Below, in pieces: positions 18,341 through 27,314 of a stretch of 64,000 nt of DNA. Under the pieces are notes generated by a model that worked only from the letters and a program-made list of their open reading frames with translations, did not search any database and was not told the origin of the DNA. How positions within the stretch are numbered: position 1 is the stretch's first letter; each line of letters begins with the position of its first letter. A program made the translations under genes and the position numbers. This DNA comes from Legionella maceachernii (GTDB lineage: Bacteria > Pseudomonadota > Gammaproteobacteria > Legionellales > Legionellaceae), in the NCBI RefSeq assembly GCF_900167045.1, contig NZ_FUXJ01000004.1, forward strand, positions 241,736-305,735, written 5' to 3'.

Positions 18341-19361
18341 AACGACCTACCTGTTTAGCTAGGCAAAGCGAAAGAGCTATTTGCTCCAGCGCATGCCAAA
18401 TTTGATTATTTTGACTTGATTTTATACGTTCATCAATGAGTTTACAAAATTGCAGTAAATGATATAAGTCGGATAATTGCATTTTTTTTAAAGCGAGTTG
18501 GTATAACTTGGCCTTTTGCGGCCATATTTTTAATTGGTTGCAAGCAGCATTAAAGGGCATTGATTGAATGTTTGTTAATTCAATTAACTGAATTAAATGT
18601 CTAATTTCCTGGGTAAGTATCCATAAGATAAGAGTGGGTTCTACTTTGCTGTTTACTGCGTGTCGTAACAATTGAATCACTTTATCTGCATTGTGTGATA
18701 AACAAGCCTCAGCTAATTCAAAGAGCTGATAATCACATTGATCAATCAGTTGTTCTTGCACAAGTTTTGTCGTAAAAACAGTGCCTGGTTCGGCAATTAA
18801 TTCAAGCTTTTCTATTGCTTGCGCACAAGCATACATATTGCCTTGTGTATGCTGGTGAATTAAAGCGGGAATTTGAGGTTCAAATTGTAATGCTTTTTTT
18901 CGCAGCTGCTCACTAATCCAAGTTTGCATTGCAGTGGCGTTGAGCGAGGTAGCTTGGACCCCATGCACGCAATCATAATCAATTAGCCACTGCAGTTGTT
19001 TATTCGATAAATGAGGCACTCTTAAAAGAAGTAAACACGAGGGATTAACGGCTTGCAAATAACGAATTAAAACCGCTTTAGCGTTGGCCTCTATTGTTTT
19101 TTTCTCATAGCGGATATCAATTAAAACGCTATTGGAAAACAAGGAATAGCTATTTGCCTCGGTTTCTAACAAGGCCCAATCAGAAGGATTGTCCATGTAT
19201 AAAATTTTTTCTTCTGCTTCATGATTATTCGCAGCTTGCCAAGCTGACTTAATGGATTGTGCTGCTTTATCTAATAGAAACAAATCTTGGCCAAATAGAA
19301 CATACAGGGCGGCCATTTTTTTTTGCAAGAAAGATTCTAGTGCTTGCTGCTTAATAAGCAT
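18333..19361 (-). CDS. holA: DNA polymerase III subunit delta
   Basis: HolA is the clamp-loader subunit that opens the beta sliding clamp. At 342 residues it matches E. coli delta. The N-terminal FGQDLFLLDKAAQSIKSAW resembles the family's nucleotide-binding-like domain, and the C-terminal helical clamp-loader domain has LILWILTQEIRHLIQLIEL. Order leuS-lptE-holA-nadD is the same as in E. coli, which strengthens the call beyond the moderate sequence conservation of this family. It overlaps nadD and follows lptE after a 69-bp gap. Confidence 0.92.
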   Translation of the reverse strand: MLIKQQALESFLQKKMAALYVLFGQDLFLLDKAAQSIKSAWQAANNHEAEEKILYMDNPSDWALLETEANSYSLFSNSVLIDIRYEKKTIEANAKAVLIRYLQAVNPSCLLLLRVPHLSNKQLQWLIDYDCVHGVQATSLNATAMQTWISEQLRKKALQFEPQIPALIHQHTQGNMYACAQAIEKLELIAEPGTVFTTKLVQEQLIDQCDYQLFELAEACLSHNADKVIQLLRHAVNSKVEPTLILWILTQEIRHLIQLIELTNIQSMPFNAACNQLKIWPQKAKLYQLALKKMQLSDLYHLLQFCKLIDERIKSSQNNQIWHALEQIALSLCLAKQVGRFA

Positions 19362-19430
19362 AAATGCCTCGGTCTTTTCAAGGGGGTATTTGGCATGCTC
19401 AGCGTCGCGAAGGACGACAAATAAACTTTA

Positions 19431-19964
19431 TCAACCCACCGGTGATGTCGTTGTAGGAGCTACGCCTAAATTTTTACTTCCACGTCCGACGCGATTCATA
19501 ATCTGCATTGCTGCTTCTCGACGCATTTCATAACTGATTTGAGCTTCTTCTAAATTAGATCCTAAGATGCGGTTGCTGTTTACTGTTAATTGTCGAGTTA
19601 CAAAAACACGAGTGGATGGAATAATAACGCCGCCTTTGGCTTTAACGACCGTAAACTGCACATCGTAAATAAGCTGATATTGTCGAGGCGCTGTGCTGGC
19701 TGCGACGCTTGTAATTTGCTGCTGAATCCCATCAGCTTCAATGATAAGTACATAATCGGCTTGCGTTGGATTAGGCATCACGCGAACTTTATAGGATTCT
19801 AACTGGTCTTTTAGCATGGGTCCTAAATCGCGATGGGCATTCTCAATGACAATTGCCATACTATGGCCATTAAGCCATGCTGGCATGTCATTCAAACCGC
19901 GTAAATGAAAACCGCACCCAATTAATAAGGCGGTGATGGCAATAATGAAATAATGTTTCAACAT
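19431..19964 (-). CDS. lptE: LptE, LPS-assembly lipoprotein
   Basis: LptE is the outer-membrane lipoprotein plug of the LptD translocon that inserts LPS in the outer leaflet. The signal peptide ends in a lipobox, LLIGC, with Cys17, followed by GFHLRG, the conserved start of mature LptE. Residues to about 160 form the alpha/beta domain (DLGPMLKDQLESYKVRVMP, EEAQISYEMRREAAMQIMNR). The start overlaps the leuS stop as TAATG. The lnt gene of the same operon would complete its acylation. Confidence 0.93.
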   Translation of the reverse strand: MLKHYFIIAITALLIGCGFHLRGLNDMPAWLNGHSMAIVIENAHRDLGPMLKDQLESYKVRVMPNPTQADYVLIIEADGIQQQITSVAASTAPRQYQLIYDVQFTVVKAKGGVIIPSTRVFVTRQLTVNSNRILGSNLEEAQISYEMRREAAMQIMNRVGRGSKNLGVAPTTTSPVG

Positions 19965-22444
19965 TAAGCGACTACCAAATTAATTAATTGACGGTGTCCG
20001 ACAACCACTGCTTTTTTAACCGCTTTGTCTGCAATGAAAGCGTGTGCATGCTGTTTGGCTAATTCAATAAGTGTCTCTTCAGGTGTGTCGCTGCTTGTAG
20101 TAAATTGCGCTCTCAATTTGCCATTGACTTGTACAACGAAAGTTAATTCATCTGTTTTTAACGCACTTTTATCAATCTTAGGCCAGCCTGCGTCGATGAT
20201 TACTTTATCAAAGCCCAGCTGCAGCCATAAATAGTGGCAAATGTGCGGTGTAATGGGGGCTAAAAGGCGAAGCAGGATACTCATTCCAGAATGCAGGAAA
20301 TAGTTATCTTCTTCTGTTATAAACTCATAGGTTGACAATTCATTAAATAATTTCATGCAGCCAGAAACGACTGTATTAAACTGGTGTCGCTCATAATCAG
20401 CATTGGCTTGCGCTAAAATTTGATGAGTGAGCAAACGGGATTTCTTAAGACGGCTTTCTGTGTTTTGCCAATCAATATGGCCATTTCCACCAATAATTGC
20501 ATCATTAATATCGATAATCGTTTGCCGATGTTGATAAGCAAATGCCCAGATGCGCTTTAAGAAACGATGTGCGCCTTCAACTCCGGCATCAGACCATTCC
20601 AGCGATTGGTCGGGAGGGGCTGCGAACATAACGAACAAACGTGCAGTGTCCGCACCATAGGTGTCAATTAAGTGATTAGGATCAACGACATTTCCCAACG
20701 ATTTAGACATTTTATGTCCATCTTTGAGCACCATCCCTTGAGTCAACAAGGCCTTAAAAGGTTCATCTGAATTCACTAAGCCTTCGTCGCGCATTAATTT
20801 GTGGAAGAAGCGAGCATAAAGGAGGTGCATGACCGCGTGCTCTATACCGCCAATGTATTGATCCACAGGAGTCCAATACTTGGCGCGATCATCCAGCATA
20901 GCATTATCTTGGCCCTTACAAGCAAAACGAGCATAGTACCAAGAAGACTCAACGAAAGTATCAAAGGTATCTGTCTCGCGCGTGGCTTCTTGATTGCATT
21001 TGGGGCATTTTGTTTGCACAAATTCACTGCATTGAGCCAAAGGAGAACCGCTTCCTGTAAATTGAATGTTGTCAGGTAAAGTTACCGGTAAATCTTCCTC
21101 AGGAACAGGAACAATTCCACATTCTTCGCAATGAATCATCGGTATAGGCGCACCCCAATAGCGTTGACGTGAAACGCCCCAATCGCGTAGCCGATAATTA
21201 ATTGTGAGCTTTCCTGCATCATTCACTTCAAGATAACTGGCAATTTCTTTCATTGCGTCCGCCGAAGACAAACCATCAAATTGACCAGAATTAATTAAGA
21301 TCCCTTGAGCAGTAAATGCAGCTGTTGAATAATCATGAATGGCTTCGTCAACGGGTTTTATGACTTCTTTTAAAGGTAAGTTATATTTATGAGCAAACTC
21401 CCAATCCCGCTGATCGTGTGCAGGCACTGACATTACAGCACCTGAACCGTATTGCATTAAAACAAAATTAGCTACCCAAATGGGTAATTCTTCGCCCGTG
21501 ATGGGATGGATTGCTTTCATGCCTGTATCGATGCCGCGCTTTTCCATTGTGGCAATATCGGCTTCAGCCATGCGCACACCCTGGCAGCTATCGAGGAAAG
21601 TTTGTATTTCAGGCTGATGGCTTGCTGCTTCTTTAGCTAAGGGATGATCAGGTGCTACTGCGAGATAGGTTGCCCCCATGAATGTGTCAGCCCGGGTGGT
21701 ATAGATTTTCAGGCGTTTGGGAAAGCCAACCACTTTGAAGCTAATTTCACAACCCTCAGAGCGGCCAATCCAGTTTCTTTGCATCTGCTTCACTTGAGCA
21801 GGCCATTCATCAAGCGTCTCAAGATCATCTAAAAGTTCATCAGCATAGGCTGTGATTTTGATAAACCATTGTGAAATCTCGCGTCGTTCCACTAAAGCGC
21901 CAGAACGCCAGCCTCGACCATCAACGACTTGTTCGTTTGCCAGTACCGTTTGGTCAACAGGATCCCAATTAACCACCGCATTTTTTTTATAGACTAAACC
22001 TTTTTCATAAAGTTTAATGAAAAACCACTGTTCCCAGCGATAATAATCGGAATCGCAGGTAGCAAATTCGCGTTTCCAATCATAGGCATTCCCTAACCTT
22101 AAAAACTGCTCTTTCATGGAGGCAATGTTCTTTTTAGTCCATTCCGCAGGATGAATCCCATGTTTAATCGCCGCATTTTCAGCAGGTAAGCCAAAAGCAT
22201 CCCAGCCAATAGGTTGTAAGACATTTTTACCTAAAGCACGATGATAACGCGCAATCACATCCCCTAAAGTGTAGTTACGGACATGTCCCATATGTAAGGT
22301 TCCGCTTGGGTAAGGGAACATCGATAAGCAATAAAATTTTTCTCTATTTAAGTCTTCAGAGACATTAAATGTTTGTTTTTTAAGCCAATATTGCTGTGCT
22401 TGTTCTTCAACTTCTCGTGGTATATAGGTGTTATCCATAGTCAT
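19964..22444 (-). CDS. leuS: Leucyl-tRNA synthetase
   Basis: A class I aminoacyl-tRNA synthetase that charges tRNA-Leu. The HIGH-type motif is GTLHMGH in [19 protein letters not shown] near residue 50. The CP1 editing domain follows ([20 protein letters not shown]), then the zinc-domain segment with CEEC and CPKC pairs. The catalytic loop is [12 protein letters not shown]. An anticodon-binding and C-terminal domain ([15 protein letters not shown]) complete it. At 826 residues it is close to the usual length. An in-frame ATG two codons in (22438) is an alternative start. Confidence 0.97.
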   Translation of the reverse strand: MTMDNTYIPREVEEQAQQYWLKKQTFNVSEDLNREKFYCLSMFPYPSGTLHMGHVRNYTLGDVIARYHRALGKNVLQPIGWDAFGLPAENAAIKHGIHPAEWTKKNIASMKEQFLRLGNAYDWKREFATCDSDYYRWEQWFFIKLYEKGLVYKKNAVVNWDPVDQTVLANEQVVDGRGWRSGALVERREISQWFIKITAYADELLDDLETLDEWPAQVKQMQRNWIGRSEGCEISFKVVGFPKRLKIYTTRADTFMGATYLAVAPDHPLAKEAASHQPEIQTFLDSCQGVRMAEADIATMEKRGIDTGMKAIHPITGEELPIWVANFVLMQYGSGAVMSVPAHDQRDWEFAHKYNLPLKEVIKPVDEAIHDYSTAAFTAQGILINSGQFDGLSSADAMKEIASYLEVNDAGKLTINYRLRDWGVSRQRYWGAPIPMIHCEECGIVPVPEEDLPVTLPDNIQFTGSGSPLAQCSEFVQTKCPKCNQEATRETDTFDTFVESSWYYARFACKGQDNAMLDDRAKYWTPVDQYIGGIEHAVMHLLYARFFHKLMRDEGLVNSDEPFKALLTQGMVLKDGHKMSKSLGNVVDPNHLIDTYGADTARLFVMFAAPPDQSLEWSDAGVEGAHRFLKRIWAFAYQHRQTIIDINDAIIGGNGHIDWQNTESRLKKSRLLTHQILAQANADYERHQFNTVVSGCMKLFNELSTYEFITEEDNYFLHSGMSILLRLLAPITPHICHYLWLQLGFDKVIIDAGWPKIDKSALKTDELTFVVQVNGKLRAQFTTSSDTPEETLIELAKQHAHAFIADKAVKKAVVVGHRQLINLVVA

Positions 22445-22501
22445 AATGTAAATCTCAGTAAGGCGGTAAGAATAACGCCTCTTGTGCTCTGCAGCAATAG
22501 T

Positions 22502-24040
22502 TTAAGTAGTTAGTTTTGAATTCGTAATGCGATAACCAATATAAGTAAGTATAATTAATGCGCAAAACAGTAATACAGGTAAGTTGCCAAAATAAACCCA
22601 TGGAGTCAAGCCAGTGCTAGGGAAAAGCTCAGCTTTGAGAATTCCTGCACTAAAAGGAGGCAGTGAAGAGACAATTTCTCCTTTGGTATTAATGACTGAC
22701 GACAAACCGTCATTGTTAGCAACAACTTGATAACGGGCTGTCTCCAAAGAACGCACCTGAGCCATTTGCAAATGTTGATACAGGGCTAGCGAATGACCAA
22801 ACCACCCATCATCACTGATTGAAACAATCCACTCCGCTTTGGGCAATTGAGAGCGCAGTAAATCGCCAAAAGCTAATTCATAGCAAATCAAGGTGGCCAC
22901 CGTGTGTTTTTGCACTTTGACGAGGGTTTGATTTTTTTGCCCTGCTTTCAAATCCGCGTCAGGAATGGCTAACCAATTGCTTATCGACTGCAAAGGTCCT
23001 GGAATGTATTCACCAAAGGGAACAAGGTGTTGTTTTAAATAGGAACCTTTTGCTTGGCCTAAGGTAATCAAGGCATTAAAAAAATAATTTTCCTCAACGT
23101 TTGTCGGTTGTGGAATACCCAACATAACAGCACTCCCAGCTTGTTTTGCGCGCTCATGGAGAGTATTAAGAAAATCTTCAATATAACTGGGGGGTAGGGG
23201 AATGGCCGATTCAGGCATCACAATCAATTTTGTGCCGAGTAATTTTTCAGTGTCTTGCTTGTAACGTTCTAACAATTGCCAAAATAAGTGTTCATCCCAT
23301 TTATCGCGCATGGACAAATTGGCTTGAATTATTCCTACAGAGATGGGTTTAGGGGTTTCTTTAGCCCAATTAAGCGGTTTTAACATCAGTGGACATAACA
23401 GTAATAAGACAAAAGCAGCCAGATAAGTATAACGCTTAATACCCATTTGCTGAGTGCTGGCAGTCAATAGTGTTGCAGCGAAACAGGTCAAAAATCCCAC
23501 CCCCAACACACCAATTAACGGCAATAAATATTTGCTTGGGGCATCAAACTGACCAAATCCTAATAGTAACCAAGGAAACCCGCTGAAGAAAGTCGAGCGG
23601 AAAAATTCAAAAAAAATCCAAAGGGCACTAAACAACAGGCAAGAAAAAAGGGTCGTTTGTCCATTGACAAGTTTTCTATAAATCCAAGCCATTGTGGCTG
23701 GAAATAATGAAAGATAAAGCAGAAACATCAGTGTGATAAACGCAGAGACAACGCTGTTTAAGTGGCCATATTCATGAATGCTCACATATACCCAAGAAGT
23801 CCCTAGCCCAAAATAGCCTAAACCAAAAAAAAGCCCGTTTAAAAAAGCATGACGACTTTGGCTTCGACTTAATTGCGCATAAAATAGTGCTAAACCAAGA
23901 ATTGCAGCACCAGGAAAATGGAAAGGAGCAAAACCGAAAGGCAAAAGCGAACCGGATAGAAAAGTACGTAAAAGGTGGTTGTATTTTATGGCTTTTGTTG
24001 AGAGGAAAGCCAACTTGCTAACTGTACTTATCCGAGTCAT
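22502..24040 (-). CDS. lnt: Apolipoprotein N-acyltransferase
   Basis: Lnt adds the third acyl chain to the N-terminal Cys of lipoproteins at the periplasmic face of the inner membrane. Membrane helices occupy about residues 20-225 and one closes the C-terminus. The nitrilase-like domain (about 233-480) has the catalytic triad Glu277 (MPESAIPL), Lys336 (SYLKQHLVPFGEYIP) and Cys386 (LICYELAFGD). At 512 residues it is normal. It leads the lnt-leuS-lptE-holA-nadD operon with a 57-bp gap to leuS. No strong ribosome binding site precedes the ATG. Confidence 0.95.
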   Translation of the reverse strand: MTRISTVSKLAFLSTKAIKYNHLLRTFLSGSLLPFGFAPFHFPGAAILGLALFYAQLSRSQSRHAFLNGLFFGLGYFGLGTSWVYVSIHEYGHLNSVVSAFITLMFLLYLSLFPATMAWIYRKLVNGQTTLFSCLLFSALWIFFEFFRSTFFSGFPWLLLGFGQFDAPSKYLLPLIGVLGVGFLTCFAATLLTASTQQMGIKRYTYLAAFVLLLLCPLMLKPLNWAKETPKPISVGIIQANLSMRDKWDEHLFWQLLERYKQDTEKLLGTKLIVMPESAIPLPPSYIEDFLNTLHERAKQAGSAVMLGIPQPTNVEENYFFNALITLGQAKGSYLKQHLVPFGEYIPGPLQSISNWLAIPDADLKAGQKNQTLVKVQKHTVATLICYELAFGDLLRSQLPKAEWIVSISDDGWFGHSLALYQHLQMAQVRSLETARYQVVANNDGLSSVINTKGEIVSSLPPFSAGILKAELFPSTGLTPWVYFGNLPVLLFCALIILTYIGYRITNSKLTT

Positions 24041-24208
24041 TATTATTTTTAGGCTTAAATGAATGGACGATAAAGGACTAATCCAAAAAGGTCAAGATTC
24101 TTACAAATAAAACCGTTGAAAGCAACAAAAAACCTAAGGCCCGAGTATATTCAAATGCTCCTTTTTTAGTGTACGATGACGGTTCGTTTTACAATGGAGA
24201 GGGAATGT

Positions 24209-25297
24209 ATGTACAACGTGATGATTACGGGCGCGGGAAAAATCGGAAGTTTAATTGCCTGTTTGTTAGCGGATAGTGGTGATTACGAAGTCCATTTAGC
24301 AGACTTCGAATTTGCGGGAACAGATGTTAAGCGGTTACTGCAAGCAATGCCAGAAATTAAGACTGTTGCGTTGGATGTGAAAGATAAAGAATCGACACAA
24401 ACCTACATGCGGGAAAACAAAATTGTTGCCGTCATTTCCAGTCTTCCTTACTACCTCAATACATATGTTGCCGAAGCGGCAAAAGCGAGTAAAGCACATT
24501 ACTTTGATTTAACTGAAGACACCTCTGTCACTGAAGCAGTTAAAACGATTGCAAAAAATGCTGAAACCGCTTTTGTGCCCCAATGCGGCCTTGCTCCTGG
24601 GTTTATTAGCATTGCGGCAAATAGTTTAATGAAAGAATTCGAACAATGTTACCACGCCAAGCTTCGTGTAGGCGCATTACCTCAGCGTGCTAACAATGCG
24701 CTGCAATACTCTTTGACTTGGTCAACTGATGGGGTCATTAATGAATACGGTAATCCTTGCTATGGTATCGAGAAGGGCAAACCTACCGTTCTTAAGCCTC
24801 TGGAAGGCCGGGAAGCCATTCAAATTGACGGGTGTGAATATGAAGCGTTTAACACATCGGGGGGATTAGGGAGTTTGGCTGAGCTTTACACAGGAAAAGT
24901 GCAAACATTAAATTATAAAACCATGCGCTACCCAGGACACTGTGAAAAAATGCGCCTTTTAATGAATGATCTAAAATTAAATGAGGATCGTGAGACACTA
25001 AAGCGTATTCTCGAACGTGCTATTCCTAAAACCTATCAAGATATTGTCATTGTTTATGTTACTGTCGAAGGGATCAAACAAGGCGAGCTCACTGAAAAGA
25101 GCTATGTTAAAAAAATATATCCTGAAGAAATTCGCGGTCTTGAATGGTCAGCGATTCAAGTAAGTACCGCTGCTGGTGTTTGTGCAGTGGTGGATTTGGT
25201 CATGGGGCAAGCGAACGAATACCATGGTCTCATTTTACAAGAAAATTTCCGCTTGGCTGATGTTTTGGCTAACCGGTTTGGTCGCCATTATGCTTAG
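24209..25297 (+). CDS. Saccharopine dehydrogenase family protein
   Basis: A 362-residue NAD(P)-dependent enzyme. The Rossmann motif is at the very start (MITGAGKIGSLIACLLADSG), followed by conserved saccharopine-dehydrogenase blocks CGLAPGFISIAANSLM and TSGGLGSLAELYTGKVQTLNYKT. I start at the ATG at 24209, four bases after a strong GGAGAGGGA. A TTG/ATG-initiated version from 24176 would lack a binding site. Members reduce or oxidise saccharopine in lysine metabolism, but the family also contains carboxynorspermidine and other dehydrogenases. The next gene, 9 bp away, is an ALDH7-type dehydrogenase that would oxidise the aminoadipate semialdehyde product, so lysine breakdown is the likely role. 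Confidence 0.85.
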   Translation: MYNVMITGAGKIGSLIACLLADSGDYEVHLADFEFAGTDVKRLLQAMPEIKTVALDVKDKESTQTYMRENKIVAVISSLPYYLNTYVAEAAKASKAHYFDLTEDTSVTEAVKTIAKNAETAFVPQCGLAPGFISIAANSLMKEFEQCYHAKLRVGALPQRANNALQYSLTWSTDGVINEYGNPCYGIEKGKPTVLKPLEGREAIQIDGCEYEAFNTSGGLGSLAELYTGKVQTLNYKTMRYPGHCEKMRLLMNDLKLNEDRETLKRILERAIPKTYQDIVIVYVTVEGIKQGELTEKSYVKKIYPEEIRGLEWSAIQVSTAAGVCAVVDLVMGQANEYHGLILQENFRLADVLANRFGRHYA

Positions 25298-25306
25298 GAG
25301 AAACCG

Positions 25307-26827
25307 ATGGATTTGTTAAAACGTCTTAATATTAATGAAATTAATCCGGGTGCCTTTAGTGGGTATGGCTGGCACAGTGAAATGGGTACAAACCGCCTTG
25401 TTTCAGTCAATCCAGCAAACGAAGAAAAACTCGCCGAAATTGCTACTTGTTCAATGAGGGACTATCAACATATTTTAGAAAGAGCTGAGCAAGCTGCTTT
25501 GGCCTGGAGACAAGTGCCAGCGCCAAAACGAGGTGAAATTATTCGTCAAATAGGCGATGCGTTGCGTGAGCATAAAGACGTATTGGGTAGTTTGGTTTCT
25601 TTAGAAATGGGGAAATCGAAGCAAGAAGGGGACGGTGAAGTCCAGGAAATGATCGACATTGCTGATTTTGCAGTGGGGCAATCACGAATGCTCTATGGCA
25701 ATACAATGCATTCAGAGCGACCTAACCATCGCATGTATGAGCAATGGCACCCTTATGGAATTGTGGGTGTTATCTCTGCATTTAATTTCCCAGTCGCAGT
25801 GTGGGCATGGAATGCCTTTATTGCAGCGATTTGTGGCAATGTAACCTTATGGAAGCCCTCAGCAAAAACGCCACTTTGTGCAATTGCCGTGCAGCATATT
25901 TGCAATAAGGTGTTACAAAAAAACAAAAGTCCGGAAATTTTTTCTCTTATCATTCCCTGTTCACATGAGATTGCTAACGAGATGGTTAATGATTCCCGTA
26001 TTCCCCTGATTTCATTTACAGGATCTACCTCTGTAGGAAGACAAGTCGCCACTAAAGTGGCTGCCCGACTTGGCAAGACCATTCTTGAACTAGGCGGGAA
26101 TAACGCCATCATTTTGGATGAATCCGCTGATTTGAATCTGGCAATTCCAGCAATTGTGTTTGGTGCTGTCGGAACGGCAGGGCAACGTTGTACCACTACA
26201 CGGCGATTATTTGTGCATGAATCCATGCACCGCGATGTGATTAAGCGATTGCAACATGCTTATGAGCAAATCACCATTGGTGATCCGTTGGACAGTAAAA
26301 ATTTAATGGGGCCTTTGATTGATCAGCAGGCCGTTGATGAGTTTAAAAAAGCGATGGCTCGCATTAAACAAGCAGGCGGACAAGTGGTGTTTGGTGGAGA
26401 GGCAATCAATCGACCAGGATACTTTGTCCAGCCTACGTTAGTAACGGAAATAAAAAATGAATGGGAAATTGTGCAAGAAGAAACATTCGCACCTATTCTC
26501 TATGTCATGCCTTACCGCACACTTGACGAAGCGGTCGCCTTACAAAACGGTGTGCCCCAGGGGTTGTCGTCAGCTCTGTTCACGCAAAATCTTAAACATG
26601 CCGAATATTATCTAAGTGCTTTAGGGAGTGATTGCGGGATTGCCAACATCAATATCGGCACTTCCGGAGCAGAAATTGGCGGAGCTTTTGGGGGTGAAAA
26701 AGAGACAGGTGGAGGACGTGAATCAGGATCCGATTCGTGGAAAGCCTACATGCGTCGTCAGACAAATACCATCAATTGGGGAAATGAATTACCGCTTGCG
26801 CAAGGAATACGCTTTCATTTGTCTTAG
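25307..26827 (+). CDS. ALDH7-type aminoadipate-semialdehyde dehydrogenase
   Basis: A 506-residue NAD-dependent aldehyde dehydrogenase of the antiquitin (ALDH7A1) branch. The general base Glu261 is in [14 protein letters not shown] and the catalytic Cys295 in [14 protein letters not shown]. The NAD-binding stretch is [10 protein letters not shown]. The segment [21 protein letters not shown] and the C-terminal [19 protein letters not shown] are typical of ALDH7. The expected reaction oxidises alpha-aminoadipate semialdehyde (or its cyclic piperideine form) to aminoadipate. It is paired with the saccharopine dehydrogenase. The stop is followed within 12 bp by the tandem palindromic repeat array. 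Confidence 0.9.
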   Translation: MDLLKRLNINEINPGAFSGYGWHSEMGTNRLVSVNPANEEKLAEIATCSMRDYQHILERAEQAALAWRQVPAPKRGEIIRQIGDALREHKDVLGSLVSLEMGKSKQEGDGEVQEMIDIADFAVGQSRMLYGNTMHSERPNHRMYEQWHPYGIVGVISAFNFPVAVWAWNAFIAAICGNVTLWKPSAKTPLCAIAVQHICNKVLQKNKSPEIFSLIIPCSHEIANEMVNDSRIPLISFTGSTSVGRQVATKVAARLGKTILELGGNNAIILDESADLNLAIPAIVFGAVGTAGQRCTTTRRLFVHESMHRDVIKRLQHAYEQITIGDPLDSKNLMGPLIDQQAVDEFKKAMARIKQAGGQVVFGGEAINRPGYFVQPTLVTEIKNEWEIVQEETFAPILYVMPYRTLDEAVALQNGVPQGLSSALFTQNLKHAEYYLSALGSDCGIANINIGTSGAEIGGAFGGEKETGGGRESGSDSWKAYMRRQTNTINWGNELPLAQGIRFHLS

Positions 26828-26838
26828 AGCGGGTTGTT

Positions 26839-27276
26839 GTCATCCCGAACGTAGTAGGGATTTCCTGGATGAAGTATTGCCAAGAGGCGGGAGGTCCCTC
26901 GCTTTGCTCTGGATGACAGTTGGTATGTCGTCCCAAACGTAGTGAGGGATCTCCTGGATTGGGTTATTGCCAAGAGCCGGGAGGTCCCTCGCTTTGCTTG
27001 GGATGACAGTGGTATGCGTCCCGAACGCAGTGAGGAACCTCCTGGATGGGGTTACTGCCAAGAGGTGTGAGGTCCTTCGCTTTGCTCGGGATGACAATTG
27101 GTATGTCGTCCCGAACGCAGTGAGGGATCTCCTGGATTGGGTTATTGCCAAGAGCCGGGAGGTCCCTCGCTTTGCTCGGGATGACAGTTGGTATGTCGTC
27201 CCTAACGTAGTGAGGGATCTCCTGGATGGAGTTATTGCCAAGAATCGGGAGACCCCTCGCTTTGCTCGGGATGACA
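26839..27276. repeat. Five tandem copies of an ~89-bp imperfect palindrome
   Basis: Copies begin at about 26839, 26927, 27016, 27105 and 27195, a period of 88-90 bp. Each starts GTCGTCCCGAACGCAGTGAG and ends CCCTCGCTTTGCTCGGGATG followed by AC, with a central TTATTGCCAAGAGC. The first ~28 and last ~28 bases are imperfect inverted repeats of each other, so each copy can fold into a long stem. Copies differ at scattered positions. ORFs on both strands through the array are by-products of the repeat. Relatives lie at 12807-12884, 31039-31112 and 52308-52427. Confidence 0.9.
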
Positions 27277-27314
27277 TAAGAAGACAACACTATTCTCAAC
27301 AAAGGACATAAACC

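Noticed and set aside
25753..26226. 157-codon minus-strand open frame
   Set aside because: It is antisense to the conserved ALDH7 core, including its catalytic Cys region.
26839..27276. CRISPR array
   Set aside because: The units are adjacent with no unique spacers, and the period of ~89 bp and internal palindrome do not fit repeat-spacer structure.
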